This document shows, one piece after another, positions 22,914 to 34,740 of a DNA stretch of 64,000 bases; within the stretch, counting starts at the first letter, position 1; every line of letters starts with the position of its first letter. The DNA is from Chlorophyllum brunneum (lineage: Eukaryota; Basidiomycota; Agaricomycetes; Agaricales; Agaricaceae). The stretch lies in NCBI GenBank assembly GCA_963576785.1, contig OY756142.1, positions 1,116,001-1,180,000 of the forward strand. The letters run 5' to 3'. Position numbers and translations under genes: made by a program. The notes under the pieces were generated by a model. The model was not told where the DNA came from. It saw only the letters and a list, made by a program, of their open reading frames with translations, and searched no databases.

Positions 22914-25900
22914 ATGATCACGTTTACCCCGTTGTCCGGGTCTGCTCGCTCGGACCTCCCATCTCCCTTGTCATATCTTCTACAAGTTGATGATGTCAAA
23001 ATTCTACTGGATTGTGGTTCTCCAGACTGGGCGCCCGAAAGTGACGCTCCAGCACCTGGTGAAATTGAGGGTGAGAGGCCCAAATATCCCTGGACAGATT
23101 ATTGCGAGACCCTTCGTCAGTTAGTGATTCGTGTTAATGTGCTCAATATTATGTGCTCATTTGTTACGTCCTTCAAAATGTAGACTGGCACCCACAATTG
23201 ATCTCGTACTTCTATCCCATGGCGACCTGGCACATTCGGGACTCTATCCCTATGCTTACTCTCGATGGGATCTGAAAGCTGCGGCTTATTCGACGTTGCC
23301 TGTGCAAGCCATGGGAAAAATCGCAGCAATGGAAGATGTGGAAGGCATGCGTGATGAACAGGACATCAGTGACGAACCAGCACAAGAGGTTGAACACCAG
23401 GAGATACCTTCAGAAGAGAATGATGATACACGCAGAGAACCCTCTCCCAGTCCAAAGTCTAAAACGGGCAAATATATCGCTACTCTCGTGGAGGTGCAGG
23501 ATGCCTTTGAATACTTGAATACGCTGCGGTATTCACAGCCGACGCACCTTCAAGGTTCGTTCTCTTATCTCTGCTCTAGTAGCCAATTCACGAGGCCACT
23601 ACAGGAAAATGTCAGGGAATTACCATCACACCTTTCAATGCCGGGCACACACTAGGAGGCACTATCTGGAAAATTCGATCACCGACTTCCGGAACTATCA
23701 TATACGCTGTTCATATGAATCACATGAAAGAACGACACTTAGACGGGACTGTACTCATGAGAAATGCTAGTGGTGGGATTTTTGAGCCGCTAGCAAGACC
23801 AGATCTACTCATCACCGATGCTGACCGGGCCAACGTCATTACCAGCCGGCGGAAAGACCGAGATGCCGCCCTCATTGGTAGGCCGTCTCTTCCTGGACTA
23901 AATCCCCCAACTCATGTCAATCCCAGATACCATAACTGCGACTCTCTCATCTAGGTCATCTTTACTGCTCCCGTGCGATTCGGGCACACGTATTCTTGAA
24001 CTTCTGGTACTACTAGATCAGCATTGGAATTATTCGCGACTGCGATACCCAATATGTCTCCTCTCCAGGACAGGGAAAGACATGCTTGCTTTTGTTCGAA
24101 GTATGATGGAATGGCTGGGGGGCACCATTAGCAAAGAAGACGTTGGTGAAGAGGCCGGTACCAAGGAACGTCACAAACGAAAACGGGATGAAGACGATGA
24201 TAACGAAGCACTCGGAGCTTTGGCCTTGCGGTTCAAGTAAGTCACTCCATCCTACTACCGTATATCAATCTCAAGGGCTATTAGGCACCTAGAGTTTTTC
24301 CCCAATCCTCAAGCCCTTCTAAAGACATACTCCTCGAAGGATCCCAAACTGATTCTTGCAGTTCCTGCCTCCCTATCTCACGGGCCTTCAAGGAATTTGT
24401 TTGCTGATTTCGCCGCTGTTCCAGACAATGTTGTTTTACTTACGGGTCGAGGAGAAGAGGGATCGCTCGGTCAAGCGCTCTTCGACCGGTGGAACGACAG
24501 ACAGCGCGGAGATGACAAGTGGGATAAAGGCAAAATCGGTAGCAATATTATGCTAGATGGCATTCTCCACATGAAGGTGAGGAAACTGAAAAGTCCCATC
24601 GTTCCCAGCTAAAATCTTTCCGAAGATGCACAGCAAAGTACCCCTGCAAGGTGCAGAACTAGAGGCTTATCTCCAGCAGGAAAAGGAGAAAAAAGACAAA
24701 GAAGCCGCCCAACAGGCTGCCTTTGCACGTAATCAGCGTATGCTCGAAGCCGACGAGGATGAGAGTGACTCAGATTCCGACGTTGAGGAGGAAGACGAAG
24801 TGAGAAGGGTTCTGGAAGGCGATGTGGATGCAGACGTGGATGGCAACGGAACCTCACGACGGCGCAAAAGAGACGACACGGATACAGCCGACTGGACATT
24901 GGATACAGACGAGGGTCTAACAAAACAGTTCCTCTCATTCGACGTCTACTTGAAGGGAAACGTGTCAAAGGCAACTTCGTTCTTCAAGACTGCTGGTGGA
25001 CAGACGCAGCGTTTCCGTACGTTCCCATACGTCGAAAAGAAAAGGAGAGTTGACGAGTATGGTGAGACTATTGATGTGGGCATGTGGTTGAGGAAAGGGA
25101 AAACGCTGGAAGAGGAGGCGGAGAGCGACGAGATCAAAGACTACAAGCGAAAACTTCAGGAAGAAGAGGAAGCGAAGGTACGCACAATTTCCTCACGTCG
25201 CTTTGATACTTACGTTTGTCCGCAGAAAATACAAGAACCTCCATCAAAATTTGTGACTATGAACATAGATGTTCAGTTAGCCTGTCGCCTTCTGTTTGTT
25301 GATATGGAAGGGCTCAACGACGGCCGGGCCGTGAAAACGATCGTTCCACAAGTCAACCCTCGGAAGATGGTTAGTACTTACTTGGTTGGTTTTACATCGT
25401 CCTCTGACCATCCGGCATAGATTCTAGTTTCTGCTTCTGAAGCAGCCACGAGTGCCCTGATTGAGAGCTGTAGCAATATCCGCGCCATGACTAGGGACAT
25501 CTATGCTCCGGTAGTTGGCGAGAATGTTCAAATCGGTCAACAAACCAACACATTCTCAATATCCATCAGTGAGGACCTCCTTACCTCGCTCAGGATGTCC
25601 AGTGTGAGTCTGCCGTTTTGATTTATATGATAGACCCCCCTCAGCGATCGTCCTAGTTCGAAGACAACGAGATAGGTTACGTCCGAGGCCGAGTGGTTGC
25701 GCATGCGACTTCCACGATCCCAACACTCGAGTCCGTTTCTTCCCTTCCTGCCCCTATCGACCGGAACGTTGTCAATGATACCCTGAAGGGCCATGTACTT
25801 GGCTCACGTTCAAAAGTTGCACTCCCCCACTCAACGATGATTGGAGAGCTCAAACTCACTGTGCTAAAGCAACGGCTGGCTGCTGCTAATATTCAAGCAG

Positions 25901-26091
25901 AACTGATCGGAGAAGGCGTTCTGGTTTGTGGGGGCAACAGGCGAGATGATAATGATGATACTACCGAAGAGACTGTTGCGGTCCGAAAGAAAGCCAAGGG
26001 TTCTGTTGAGCTGGAGGGAAATGTCTCGGGATTGTATTACAAAGTTCGGCGAGAGATCTACAATCTTCATGCAATGGTGGCGGCCTCATAG
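22914..26091 (+). CDS. CFT2: Cleavage and polyadenylation factor subunit CFT2/CPSF100
   Basis: Catalytically silent metallo-beta-lactamase/beta-CASP partner of the CPSF73 endonuclease in pre-mRNA 3'-end formation. The start MITFTPLSG follows an upstream in-frame Met at 22905; the shorter form matches family starts. LLQVDDVKILLDCGSPDW and LVLLSHGDLAHSGLYPYAYS align with CPSF100; the metal-binding H-x-H-x-D-H of active members is lost here (SHGDLAHSG), as expected for this subunit. ITPFNAGHTLGGTIWKI and YAVHMNHMKERHLDG follow, then the beta-CASP region. A highly acidic stretch (DEDESDSDSDVEEEDE, about 24755-24800) interrupts it, and the C-terminal domain ends LHAMVAAS at 26091. Around nine introns are inferred. 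CFT2 is usually about 700-950 residues, and this one fits. Confidence 0.92.
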
Positions 26092-26713
26092 ATGGTTCCG
26101 TACTAATCGAGCAATACATAGTTTTCACTTTGTATGTGAACTAGTGCATCTGGTTGACTTCATCGTAATGTTGTTGTGGGTTGACAACCTTATTTGCTCT
26201 ATATGGGGACCGCTACGACCTATTTTCAACCGAAGGTGGATAATCTGCCTTCCGCTTCATAGTGAACGGACAGCAAGTGAGGATCCCAGCCGTTCACACC
26301 GGTTACGCTAGGGTTCAAATTGGAAGAGCCTATTGTAAGTCATTTAGTTGAGATCTTACGAGAAGCCAGGGCCTCAGTATAAAGCGTTTTTTGTTTCGCC
26401 ATTCAGCCCAACGTTATTTTAGCACCTAGGCTGATAGTTCCCTTCAGACGATAGCAGATTTTTAGCATTTTACCGGCTCGGGCAAATTCGCGCCACGTTT
26501 GTGGTGTTATCAACTGGTGCCATCGATCTTCCATCCGGAAGCTCTACAACCCCTGGCGGAAGACGCTACAAACAACTATGTGTACCACCCCTGAGGTGTC
26601 GGGCGAACCAGTTCCCCTGACTGTCAGGCTTCGAGCCCACTTGGAACTACTACTAGTACACCGTTGGGAAGGGACCTGTTAGTGAACACGTTCTTCGTAT
26701 GGCCGATGACTGC
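26092..26713. other. Gene-free stretch after CFT2
   Basis: 622 bp with no convincing coding frame. It must hold the CFT2 3' end. A perfect 5-bp stem with a 4-nt loop (cttcc-atcc-ggaag) lies at about 26530-26545 among other short inverted pieces, so a structured RNA is possible, but I recognise no U1, U2, U6, SRP, RNase P or 5S signature. Confidence 0.35.
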
Positions 26714-27148
26714 TCAAGCGCTTAGATATTTCGGTTTCCTTTCCTTAGGCGGCGGTACCGGTTCTGATTTCTGTTTCTTACCCCTGGGACGCTTCTCTCT
26801 AAGAAAAGAAATCAAAATTCGAATTTGAGACCCAGCGTCTCAGCTGTATCCTGAACTGTCGATTTTCCAGGAGGCAATATCGCAAAAAAAAAATCCTACG
26901 CCCTTGTACCCTCTCCAGATGGCTCCTCACCAAGGAGGCCCTCACGACAAGTAGGTCAGTGGACCCCTGTTGCAGTCACAGCGTCGCTGTGACCATAAGA
27001 TCAATCTCTTGTACCTTTACCGTGCATTTTCGTCCCCTGATACGTGGGTGAATTCATGATGACGCTCGGTTGATTTTTTATTTTTCCAGTTGCTGGGGCT
27101 TGGCGAAGATTTTGCACCTCTTGGGAAAGCCTGTGGAGAAGTTGCCAT
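26714..27148 (-). CDS. Small basic protein, two exons, unknown function
   Basis: Found by joining frames by eye. Exon 1 (27148-27021) starts MATSPQAFPRGAKSSPS and ends GDENAR; exon 2 (26798-26714) continues EKRPRGKKQKSEPVPPPKE and ends KPKYLSA before the TGA. The junction is in frame (128 + 85 nt = 71 codons), with a GTAAAG donor and a pyrimidine-rich TTTTCTTAG acceptor; the intron, 222 bp, is long for this window. The 70-residue product is rich in Lys, Arg, Ser and Pro, has no membrane segment, and would probably be disordered and nuclear or RNA-bound. I do not recognise the family. Support is the splice signals and the biased, protein-like composition only. Confidence 0.42.
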
Positions 27149-27478
27149 CGACTCCGGTGATGTTGGGGGAGGTGGTGGGGGGAGGACAAGTATTAGTTGA
27201 ATTCCAGCTGCTATTCTCTTTTCGAGGATGCTACTTAATTGACTGATTTTTTACAGTCAGTCATGCATGTCCCGCTCCTATAGTTTCTAATAGAGAGACC
27301 CTGTTTCGTTAAGCCGTGACGGTCAACCGATTTCGTTTCTTGCCAAACTTGATTATACTCTACTCTAAACTCTGTCTACGTATTGATTCATACTGAGAAT
27401 TGTATCTTCTAATGAGCAACAGTCAACAACCTCCTCTATTATCGCGGCGCAGGTTGAGGTGAGATAAACGTTTAGCTT
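27149..27478. other. Intergenic stretch
   Basis: 330 bp between the small basic gene and the 3' end of the HAD hydrolase gene. It includes an AT-rich part around 27220-27270 and no coding frame that I can support. Confidence 0.35.
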
Positions 27479-28557
27479 CTAGACTTTGGAGACGGAAATC
27501 TCCAGGCCCTTGGATTTTTTGACCCGGACAGTTATACTAAACGGACCTATCAGATTTAGGGGTCTCGGAGATCATGGGCAGGCTTAACCTGGTGAGATCT
27601 TGTACCAGTATATGAGGTTGAGCGGCTTCGATTTGTTCGCGGGAGTGGGTCGTCAACAAACCGATGGTCTTGCAGCCAGCCGCCCGACCACTTCTGACTC
27701 CTGAAGGAGCATCCTCGAAAACGACGCCTGAAAGATTTTAGTGTGATCCAGTGGCTTGACTTCTGGAATTTACATTTGGCTGGGTTTACCCCGCAAAGTT
27801 TTGCACCGAGAAGGTAGGGATCGGGTCTAAGGACAATTGTCAGTGCGCACGAATACTCAGCATGGAGTCAAGCATACTGGGGCTTTCCCTCCGCCACATC
27901 TTCGGCGGTCACAAGAACTTCTGGATGGGGTACCCCAGCCGATTTGAGTGCGGCGGTGGCATACATGCGAGTAGCAGATGTGCAAATAGCCCACCTCGGA
28001 GAAGGTAGGTGACGGTACGGTTCAATCTACAGCCCGTCAGTCCTCGCCTTGGTAGAAGAGATGGCCGGCGGACAGACATCATTCAAGATCTGTGCAGCAC
28101 CCTTGAGCTTGACGATACCTGGTCGGCCATTCTTTGTCGAGGACGATATAATAGCCTTTTCAAAGCGCTGTGCTTCTTTCTGAGATCGATGAGCAAGGTG
28201 TGGGGAGAATTGCCGGAAGGCTAAGCCACCTCGAGAAGATCTGGATCTTTAATGCCACAATACTTTCTGAGATTTTCAACAGTCCGAACTCCGTGGGATA
28301 CTGGGAAATGACGTCGGGGAAGTTGGCGGCCTGGATACGAGATATAGATATAACGATAGCCAGTGCTCACAGCTCAGTATTTCCTTGACATCAATGTCAG
28401 GGTACGATTCCTGGAAAGTTTCCCAAGCACCGACGACACCAGCAGTGGAATCTACTAGTGTGCCGTCCATATCAAACAGGCTACCCAAAGGTTAACTCGG
28501 TAAAGTGGTAACCGTAGAGACGTACATTGCGTCAACGGAAAAGACGGTCTCGGACAT
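27479..28557 (-). CDS. HAD-superfamily sugar-phosphate phosphatase
   Basis: Haloacid-dehalogenase-type hydrolase like yeast DOG1/2 and GPP1/2, which dephosphorylate 2-deoxyglucose-6-phosphate or glycerol-3-phosphate. The first exon is short (MSETVFSVDA from 28557); after an intron comes CLFDMDGTLVDSTAGVVGAW with motif I D-x-D-G-T and both catalytic aspartates. Later exons give FPDVIS-like and HGIRTVENLRKYCGI cap-domain parts, then ATRMYATAALKSAG and VLVTAEDVAEGKP (the motif III lysine region), DPYLLGAKLCGVNP, and VVFEDAPSGVRSGRAAGC, motif IV with the metal-binding acids. The end is KGLEISVSKV with its stop at 27479-27481. About six introns. Substrate choice between the family members cannot be read from sequence. 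Confidence 0.85.
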
Positions 28558-28840
28558 TGTTATTCGCCTTGCGCTTGTTGACCTATACGGAAGATGGTGG
28601 TGATAAATACGAAGAGTAACCCGAGGCTATCCGGGTAGACCACAAAGCGCATGCCGCATGCCAAGATGGGGATCGCTCGTGATCGAACAGGGGAAGGGTT
28701 GATCGGATTGACTGTCCTGGTTGTTTGTTCCAGAGGGAGGTGGCAAACACGGGGTCTCGTGTCCACACCGGATACTCGATCTGTGTGAACTCCGGTGCTG
28801 AATCTGCCCTTTCTGGTCTTCACCACCACTCGGATACATC

Positions 28841-31762
28841 ATGCCCCCGCGTAGACGCCCCCAGTTTACCCAGGAGAATATCGATCAACAGCTCCAGCAA
28901 ATTCATCTTCTTGACCCATCCTCTTCTTCTGAAAACCTGGAACAGCTGGGTCCTATTATTAAGCAGATACACAGCAACCGCCAGCAGGAGGCCTACCTCA
29001 GAACCATTCAGGGCCTCATTGAATCTAAAGATGCGGAGATTGAGAAAATATGTGTCGACAATTATCAAGACTTCATCTCGTCTGTCTCCACGCTGTTCAC
29101 GGTTAAATCATACACCGACAAGATGAAGGAGACTATCGCTACCTTGGATGCCAGCATCTCCCAGCTCGGCGGAGGTTTGGTGGAAAAAAAGCGCAATCTT
29201 CTCCAAACGAAGAAGACCGCAGCAAACCTTGACGAGGCCATTGATACTTTACAGGCATGCCTCCGGGTATTAGACGTCGTCAACCGCGTAAGCGAAATGG
29301 TAAGGGAGGGCAGGTATTGGAGTGCGCTACGGGTCCGTCTTTTACATTCACCGTCATTGTGGTGCATCCCGAATAATAGAATTTATTGGTCTTGACAGTC
29401 ATTAGAGGACATCCAGAGTATGCCCCCAACGTCCATATCGCAAACACCTTTCTTTCAGCATTTGTTGTCCTCGCTGCCGTCTTTACGGGCCCAGATCAAG
29501 GATGCTGTCACAGCTTCCATGAAACAGTGGTTACTCGAGATAAGGACCGTCAGCGCAGAGGTTGGTAGGCTCGCCGTTGAGGCTATGGAAACTAGAACGA
29601 GATACTGGAGGACAAGACGCGAGAAGGATCCTCTTCTTCGATTGAGCCGCGTTGGAAGTGCTGTCGAGCTAGTCACCTACGAGAAGAACGAATGTAAGCA
29701 TGGTCCCCTGCTGCATACCCGGACGTTATTGATCCAACCGCGATCAGTCAATGTTCTGGACAATGACAGGCTGAAAGTGGACTTCAAACCCCTCTTTGAG
29801 TGCATACACATTTATGATACCCTGGGACTCCTTGAAGAACTTCGAAGTTCTTACCAGGCCGATAGAAAGGTATTTTTGTCGCTCTTCCATGTTGAGGCTC
29901 CCTGACATGTGCTTTCAGGCCCAGTCTGATCTCATTTTGCCCACACCCCTCACCCTTTCATCCTTGCCCCTGTATACTCAGGAAATCACGGGGTTCTTTA
30001 TTATTGAATCCCACGTCCTCGAAACAGTTGGGACTTTTCGATCTTGGAGAAATATTGAGGAGCTCTGGGACATCGTCATATCCCGCCTGATCATGGGGAT
30101 TAATACTGCCCTTAGATCTGAAAGTGATTCGGATGTATATCTTCGCGTCAAAGAGAACCTTCTGACATTTGTCATGGCACTTGAGGTGATATGCGGTGAC
30201 TTCCTCTCAGGTGGTTCCTTCTGACCATTTTCAGGCATCGGCATATTCCACAACCTCTCTCCAGGATTTCGTACTATCTTTATTCGAGCGCTACGTCAGG
30301 TCGTTGGGGGTTCATTTCGGAAAGCGGTTGGAATCGGTGAAGCTCTCTCATATTGGTCTTTGATCTATAAGGAGTATTCATTCCCCCGTAGATCATTCGC
30401 AAAGACGATAACCAGCCTCTATTTACTGACCAAAAACCCGAACTTCAGGCGGTCTTAGACGTTGTCTGGATTTCAGAGACAGAGAGGAACGATATCAAAA
30501 AGTGGGCAGATGTACAGCTGGGGGGGAATACAAGCTGAGTTTACGACAGCACACCCCTACCTCAAGCCCTCCCGTGGTCACAGTCATTCTATCTCTGCTG
30601 TCAAGAGGTAGGCTTTCCTTGTTTACCTGGAGAAACTCAAAGTTAATTGTTATATCAGATGCGCGACTTCATAAAGAATTTCTACGGGTTTGTCGAGGGT
30701 GTGTCGCGACACCACCGAGATATTGATGAGCTATTGGGGAAGGTTTGAATAAGCCTTATTCGTTGTTTTGAATGAGTCTGATGCTCAAGACCACCTACAG
30801 TCTCTTGATAATCTTTTTATTAAGAGTATCGGTGAAACGATCATCCAGCAGCTAACGACAACGACAACCGTTCCACAGATTGCCCAGCTGGTCACCAACG
30901 TCGAGCATTTTCAAGTTGCATGCCAGGAGCTTGAACGTGCTCTTACAAGTCTGAGGTTCGATCCCAAGTGCTCAGTCAAAACGGTGTGGCTGAGAATTGT
31001 CCGTTATAGGTCAACGCAGCGCGGGGGTCTTGTGCGCATATCAGCATCAAAGACACTTGAATCAACCTTATTCCGTTCTTTGAAACGCTTGACTGGTCTT
31101 ATCAATTCCAAGCTCGACCAGTCATTTGAAATTTCAATGTACAACTGGACGCCACAGAAACGAGAAAGCACCCCGAACATGCAACTGAACGAGCTTATCA
31201 ACTGGCTCACCACCGTCGTGGACTCTCTCGCAATTAAAGAACAATACAAAGATGAGGCATATAGAAGTGCATTTGAGTATATTGCTGACACTTTGATGGT
31301 GAATATCCATCCCGTTCCCGACACGTATAAACTTATATCGCTGCAGAACTGTCTAGCTGGACGAGATATCGACATGGTCAACGAGAACGCGATATCAAAC
31401 ATTCTTATTGACGTAGACTACCTCGAGGATGCACTCAAGAGGATTGGTCGATCACACTTAGTATCCGTCTTCACGGAACTCAGATCCGTTCGTGACACGT
31501 ATCGCTCACACCGAGCTGGTGCTGATAGCTTTATCAATAATAGACTACATCCATTCCACTCAATAATGCCGTCCAGGAGTTTCTTATCCCGGCTAATCGA
31601 CAATCGTCTTATCCCGCAGTCAAGCAAAAACGACTTCAGGCTTTGTTGGAGAAGCTGGCTCGATATGGAGCTGCTCAGCGTGACTCTGTTTCAAGAGATC
31701 TCGGGGAGCGAAGACGTAAGGAAGCAGAAGCTATCGGCCGGCTTTACCCTGACAAACGCTAG
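28841..31762 (+). CDS. SEC15: Exocyst complex subunit Sec15
   Basis: Exocyst subunit that binds the Rab GTPase Sec4 on secretory vesicles and tethers them to the plasma membrane. The N terminus (MPPRRRPQFTQENIDQQL) leads to helical Sec15 blocks: QEAYLRTIQGLIESKDAEIE, SYTDKMKETIATLDASISQL, LQACLRVLDVVNRVSEMV with REGRYWSALR. Further exons include HIYDTLGLLEELRSSYQADR and WRNIEELWDIVISRLIMGIN, then a long exon from about 31080 with LINSKLDQSFEI and VDYLEDALKRIGRSHL. The last intron (about 31488-31543) switches frame to PLNNAVQEFLIPA and YPAVKQKRLQALLEKLARYG, ending RLYPDKR at TAG 31760-31762. About ten introns. Reading straight through that intron gives a longer but wrong C terminus ending at 31838. 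Confidence 0.9.
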
Positions 31763-31909
31763 CCGGAACGTGCCTTCAAACCACTTGCTGAATTCTTATT
31801 CAAATATTGCAAGGTATGGCATGACAAGGAACTTTTAATCTATAGCATTGAGTGCTTTGTGCATACACCTCGTGGTCTGCAGTACGCGGTCCACACAAAA
31901 CAAAGCTGA
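31763..31909 (+). other. In-frame open extension after the SEC15 stop
   Basis: After the TAG at 31760-31762 the same frame stays open for 48 codons (PERAFKPLAEFLFKYCK ... AVHTKQS) to TGA at 31907-31909. It reads like protein, but a run this long occurs by chance about one time in ten. It is most simply the 3' untranslated region; readthrough or an alternative splice is possible. Confidence 0.25.
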
Positions 31910-32055
31910 TATAAAGAAAAAGTAACTAGGGATTCGAAAGAACAACTAGCAATACGTTGAATCAAGCGACGGTGCATGCGTCTTCGGTATCGTAAAAGAA
32001 TCGTGACACGTGTAACAACGCTGATGAGGTACCAAGAACACGAGAGTGAGAGCAA

Positions 32056-32873
<818 letters not shown>

Positions 32874-33680
32874 GTTTTCGAGGAGAGTAGAGGGGATCCG
32901 GTGAAGAAAAGTTGTGATGAATGAAGTGTAAGTAGAAGCTGTACGAGTTTGGGAGAGGGTGTTAGCGTGGGACATAGATTAAAATTCCGCTGGGAACTGT
33001 TGGCAAACAAGACCATCTTGCTACCAACTAAATACTCCAAGCACCCCTTACTTCCACGTAGCCCTCGTCGTGTCTCCTCACTGCTCCGCAGTTCTTCATG
33101 TCGAATCTGAATACCAAATTATTCAATTGACTGCATGACTCTGGATCAGTCATAAAATTTCTGACGATATTTGGTGATTTCCAACGACATGTTCAATCAG
33201 CAGAAAATAAATCTTGGCCTATCCGCGACAGGTGCAAATCATCTTAAATGGCAATCGGACCCGTGGATTGTCGAGCTTTTTCCATTATGCCTCAGCTAAC
33301 TTGATAATATTTGACGGGCGTTTACTATGTCCAAAAACAAATGAGCCAATTAACCTAGGGACCCCTGACACTCGGCCTCATAATTAAGCCTCTTTCCTCT
33401 ACCGCCCATCTCATACGCAATATCGCAATACGTTCGGACAGTATCGAACAACTCTTGAATGAGATGATAAGAAGATAGTCATTCGCTTGGGCACAGTGGC
33501 GCGCTATTCCAGAGTTTTTCGTATCTCGGTTTTAATCATGCATGACGACGATCACACCTGTAGGGTATCTGGCCAGCTACGTTGTCCCTGAAAACCCCCT
33601 TGAACGGCAACAGAAGTCTTGCGGACATATCATCAATCAAAGGCCGTTGCTTAACCGAATTGGTAATGTGTGGTTGAGGA
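32874..33680. other. Long non-coding stretch upstream of ARF1
   Basis: About 800 bp that should hold the ARF1 leader and promoter. A 98-codon plus-strand frame begins at 33542 but has no recognisable features and overlaps the better-supported spliced frame on the other strand. I see no RNA gene. Confidence 0.35.
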
Positions 33681-33940
33681 CTAATTATCCCTCGACAGCT
33701 TCGAATGAGCATAGCTGTGTAGCTGAGATCCCGCTCCTTGTCCTATATGAGATTCAGGCACACCCTGCTCTTCCAGAAAGGTGTCGAGAAAACTTGGTTC
33801 GCTCTTTGAAAAGCACTGATAGGCATTATCACGGATAATAACTGAACGAGTAATTACATTCTAGAAATTCTTACTAGTACGACAAGCCGATAAACGACAA
33901 CGTAGGAGAAAGAAAAGAGGACGAGAAGTTGAACACCCAT
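33681..33940 (-). CDS. Candidate small secreted or membrane peptide (66 aa, two exons)
   Basis: Exon 1 (33940-33875) encodes a very hydrophobic start, MGVQLLVLFSFSYVVVYRLV; after a 59-bp intron with donor GTAAGA and acceptor TATCAG, exon 2 (33815-33681) encodes CFSKSEPSFLDTFLEEQG and on to HSKLSRDN and TAG. The splice is phase 0 and both signals are good. A run of CT repeats lies 20-30 bp before the ATG, as is common in basidiomycete leaders. The N terminus could be a signal peptide or a membrane anchor. Only one Cys is present, so it is not a typical cysteine-rich effector. The family is unknown and the gene may be spurious. Confidence 0.3.
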
Positions 33941-33959
33941 GCAGACGGATGAAGCGGGG

Positions 33960-33982
33960 ATAACTAAGAGAGAGAGAGGGAA
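33960..33982 (+). repeat. (GA)n microsatellite
   Basis: A short agagagagagag run; on the minus strand it is a CT-repeat 20-40 bp before the ATG of the candidate small gene at 33940. Confidence 0.6.
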
Positions 33983-34041
33983 CATATTACAAGTACGGCA
34001 GACCTGTAGACCAGGTATTAGTGAGACATTAGTACACTACT

Positions 34042-34719
34042 TCAACGCAGGCCGACGGCCCTCAGGTTGCGGTCAACTTGTGTTCTCCAGCTAGCATATA
34101 CACCGTCGCCGGGGTGAGGGTTATACTGGCATACTTGGAATAAGACAAGTTGCTCTTGGAAGCCAGGGTTGATCCAGATGGAATCACGAGCTGAAAGTAC
34201 CTAAATCATTGTAATCTCGCGTTGAAAAGAGAAATGCCTACCTCTCCTCACCAGTTCAGTCGCGTCTGTTGCGCCTAAACGGCGGGACCACATGACTGTA
34301 AATGCGGTCAGAAATCGAGTATAAAAGAAAGCAAAAGCCTCACAATAAGCAACGATAACTGCGGCGCCTCTGGAGATACCGTTGACACTGTGCACTAACA
34401 CGGTACCGCCAGAGACCAAAGCTTGATGAATAAATTGACAGGCCTCCGGGAGGTGAATCAGAAGATCTGCGTATTCGATATCTTCTACGGTGATACGCTT
34501 ATGGCAGATGCCAGATTCTGGGACCTCTGCAGGAATCGCATCATTACACACAGATAAGATGTGTGTGATGCGACGTTCAGTCAAAGTCCGGGTCGAGCGA
34601 GCGGCAATTACGCTGAAAATGACGATCAGAACGACTGAAGAAAATAGACAAAGAGCTACGAACTTTCCCAAGTAGAGCTTATTGTCGATGATGGCCTCGA
34701 CGTTTCTCATTTGGCCCAT
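34042..34719 (-). CDS. Dual-specificity-phosphatase-like protein, probably catalytically dead
   Basis: Exons on the minus strand begin MGQMRNVEAIIDNKLYLG at 34719, then after an intron RRITHILSVCNDAIPAEVP, VEDIEYADLLIHLPEACQFI (with the general-acid Asp region), and the phosphate-loop block VLVHSVNGISRGAAVIVAY. The family signature is H-C-x5-R; here it is H-S-x5-R, with AGT (Ser) at 34387-34389 in place of the nucleophile Cys. The rest of the loop, including Arg, is intact. After another intron come MWSRRLGATDATELVRR and DSIWINPGFQEQLVLFQVCQY, ending RNLRAVGLR at 34042. The fold should be kept but phosphoester transfer lost, as in STYX-type pseudophosphatases, which bind phosphoproteins without cutting. 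A single base change would restore Cys, so a read error must be excluded. Confidence 0.82.
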
Positions 34720-34740
34720 TTTTTTGGTTTTTTGGTTTTT
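34720..34740. repeat. T-rich GGTTTTTT repeats just before the phosphatase-like gene
   Basis: Three copies of a GGTTTTT(T) unit; on the coding (minus) strand they form an A-rich leader directly touching the start codon. A-rich leaders favour initiation in fungi; here it also supports the chosen start. Confidence 0.5.

Noticed and set aside
26313..26332. A ctagggtt word as part of a telomerase RNA template.
   Set aside because: Only seven bases match a permuted TTAGGG repeat, which is expected by chance, and no telomerase RNA structure was seen.
30768..31838. A long unbroken frame ending near 31838 as the SEC15 C terminus.
   Set aside because: The part after about 31488 reads as non-protein text, while an intron there switches to a frame with YPAVKQKRLQALLEKLARYG that fits Sec15 and ends at 31762.
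33542..33838. A 98-codon plus-strand frame as a gene.
   Set aside because: No domain, signal or splice partners; it overlaps a better-supported spliced frame on the minus strand.
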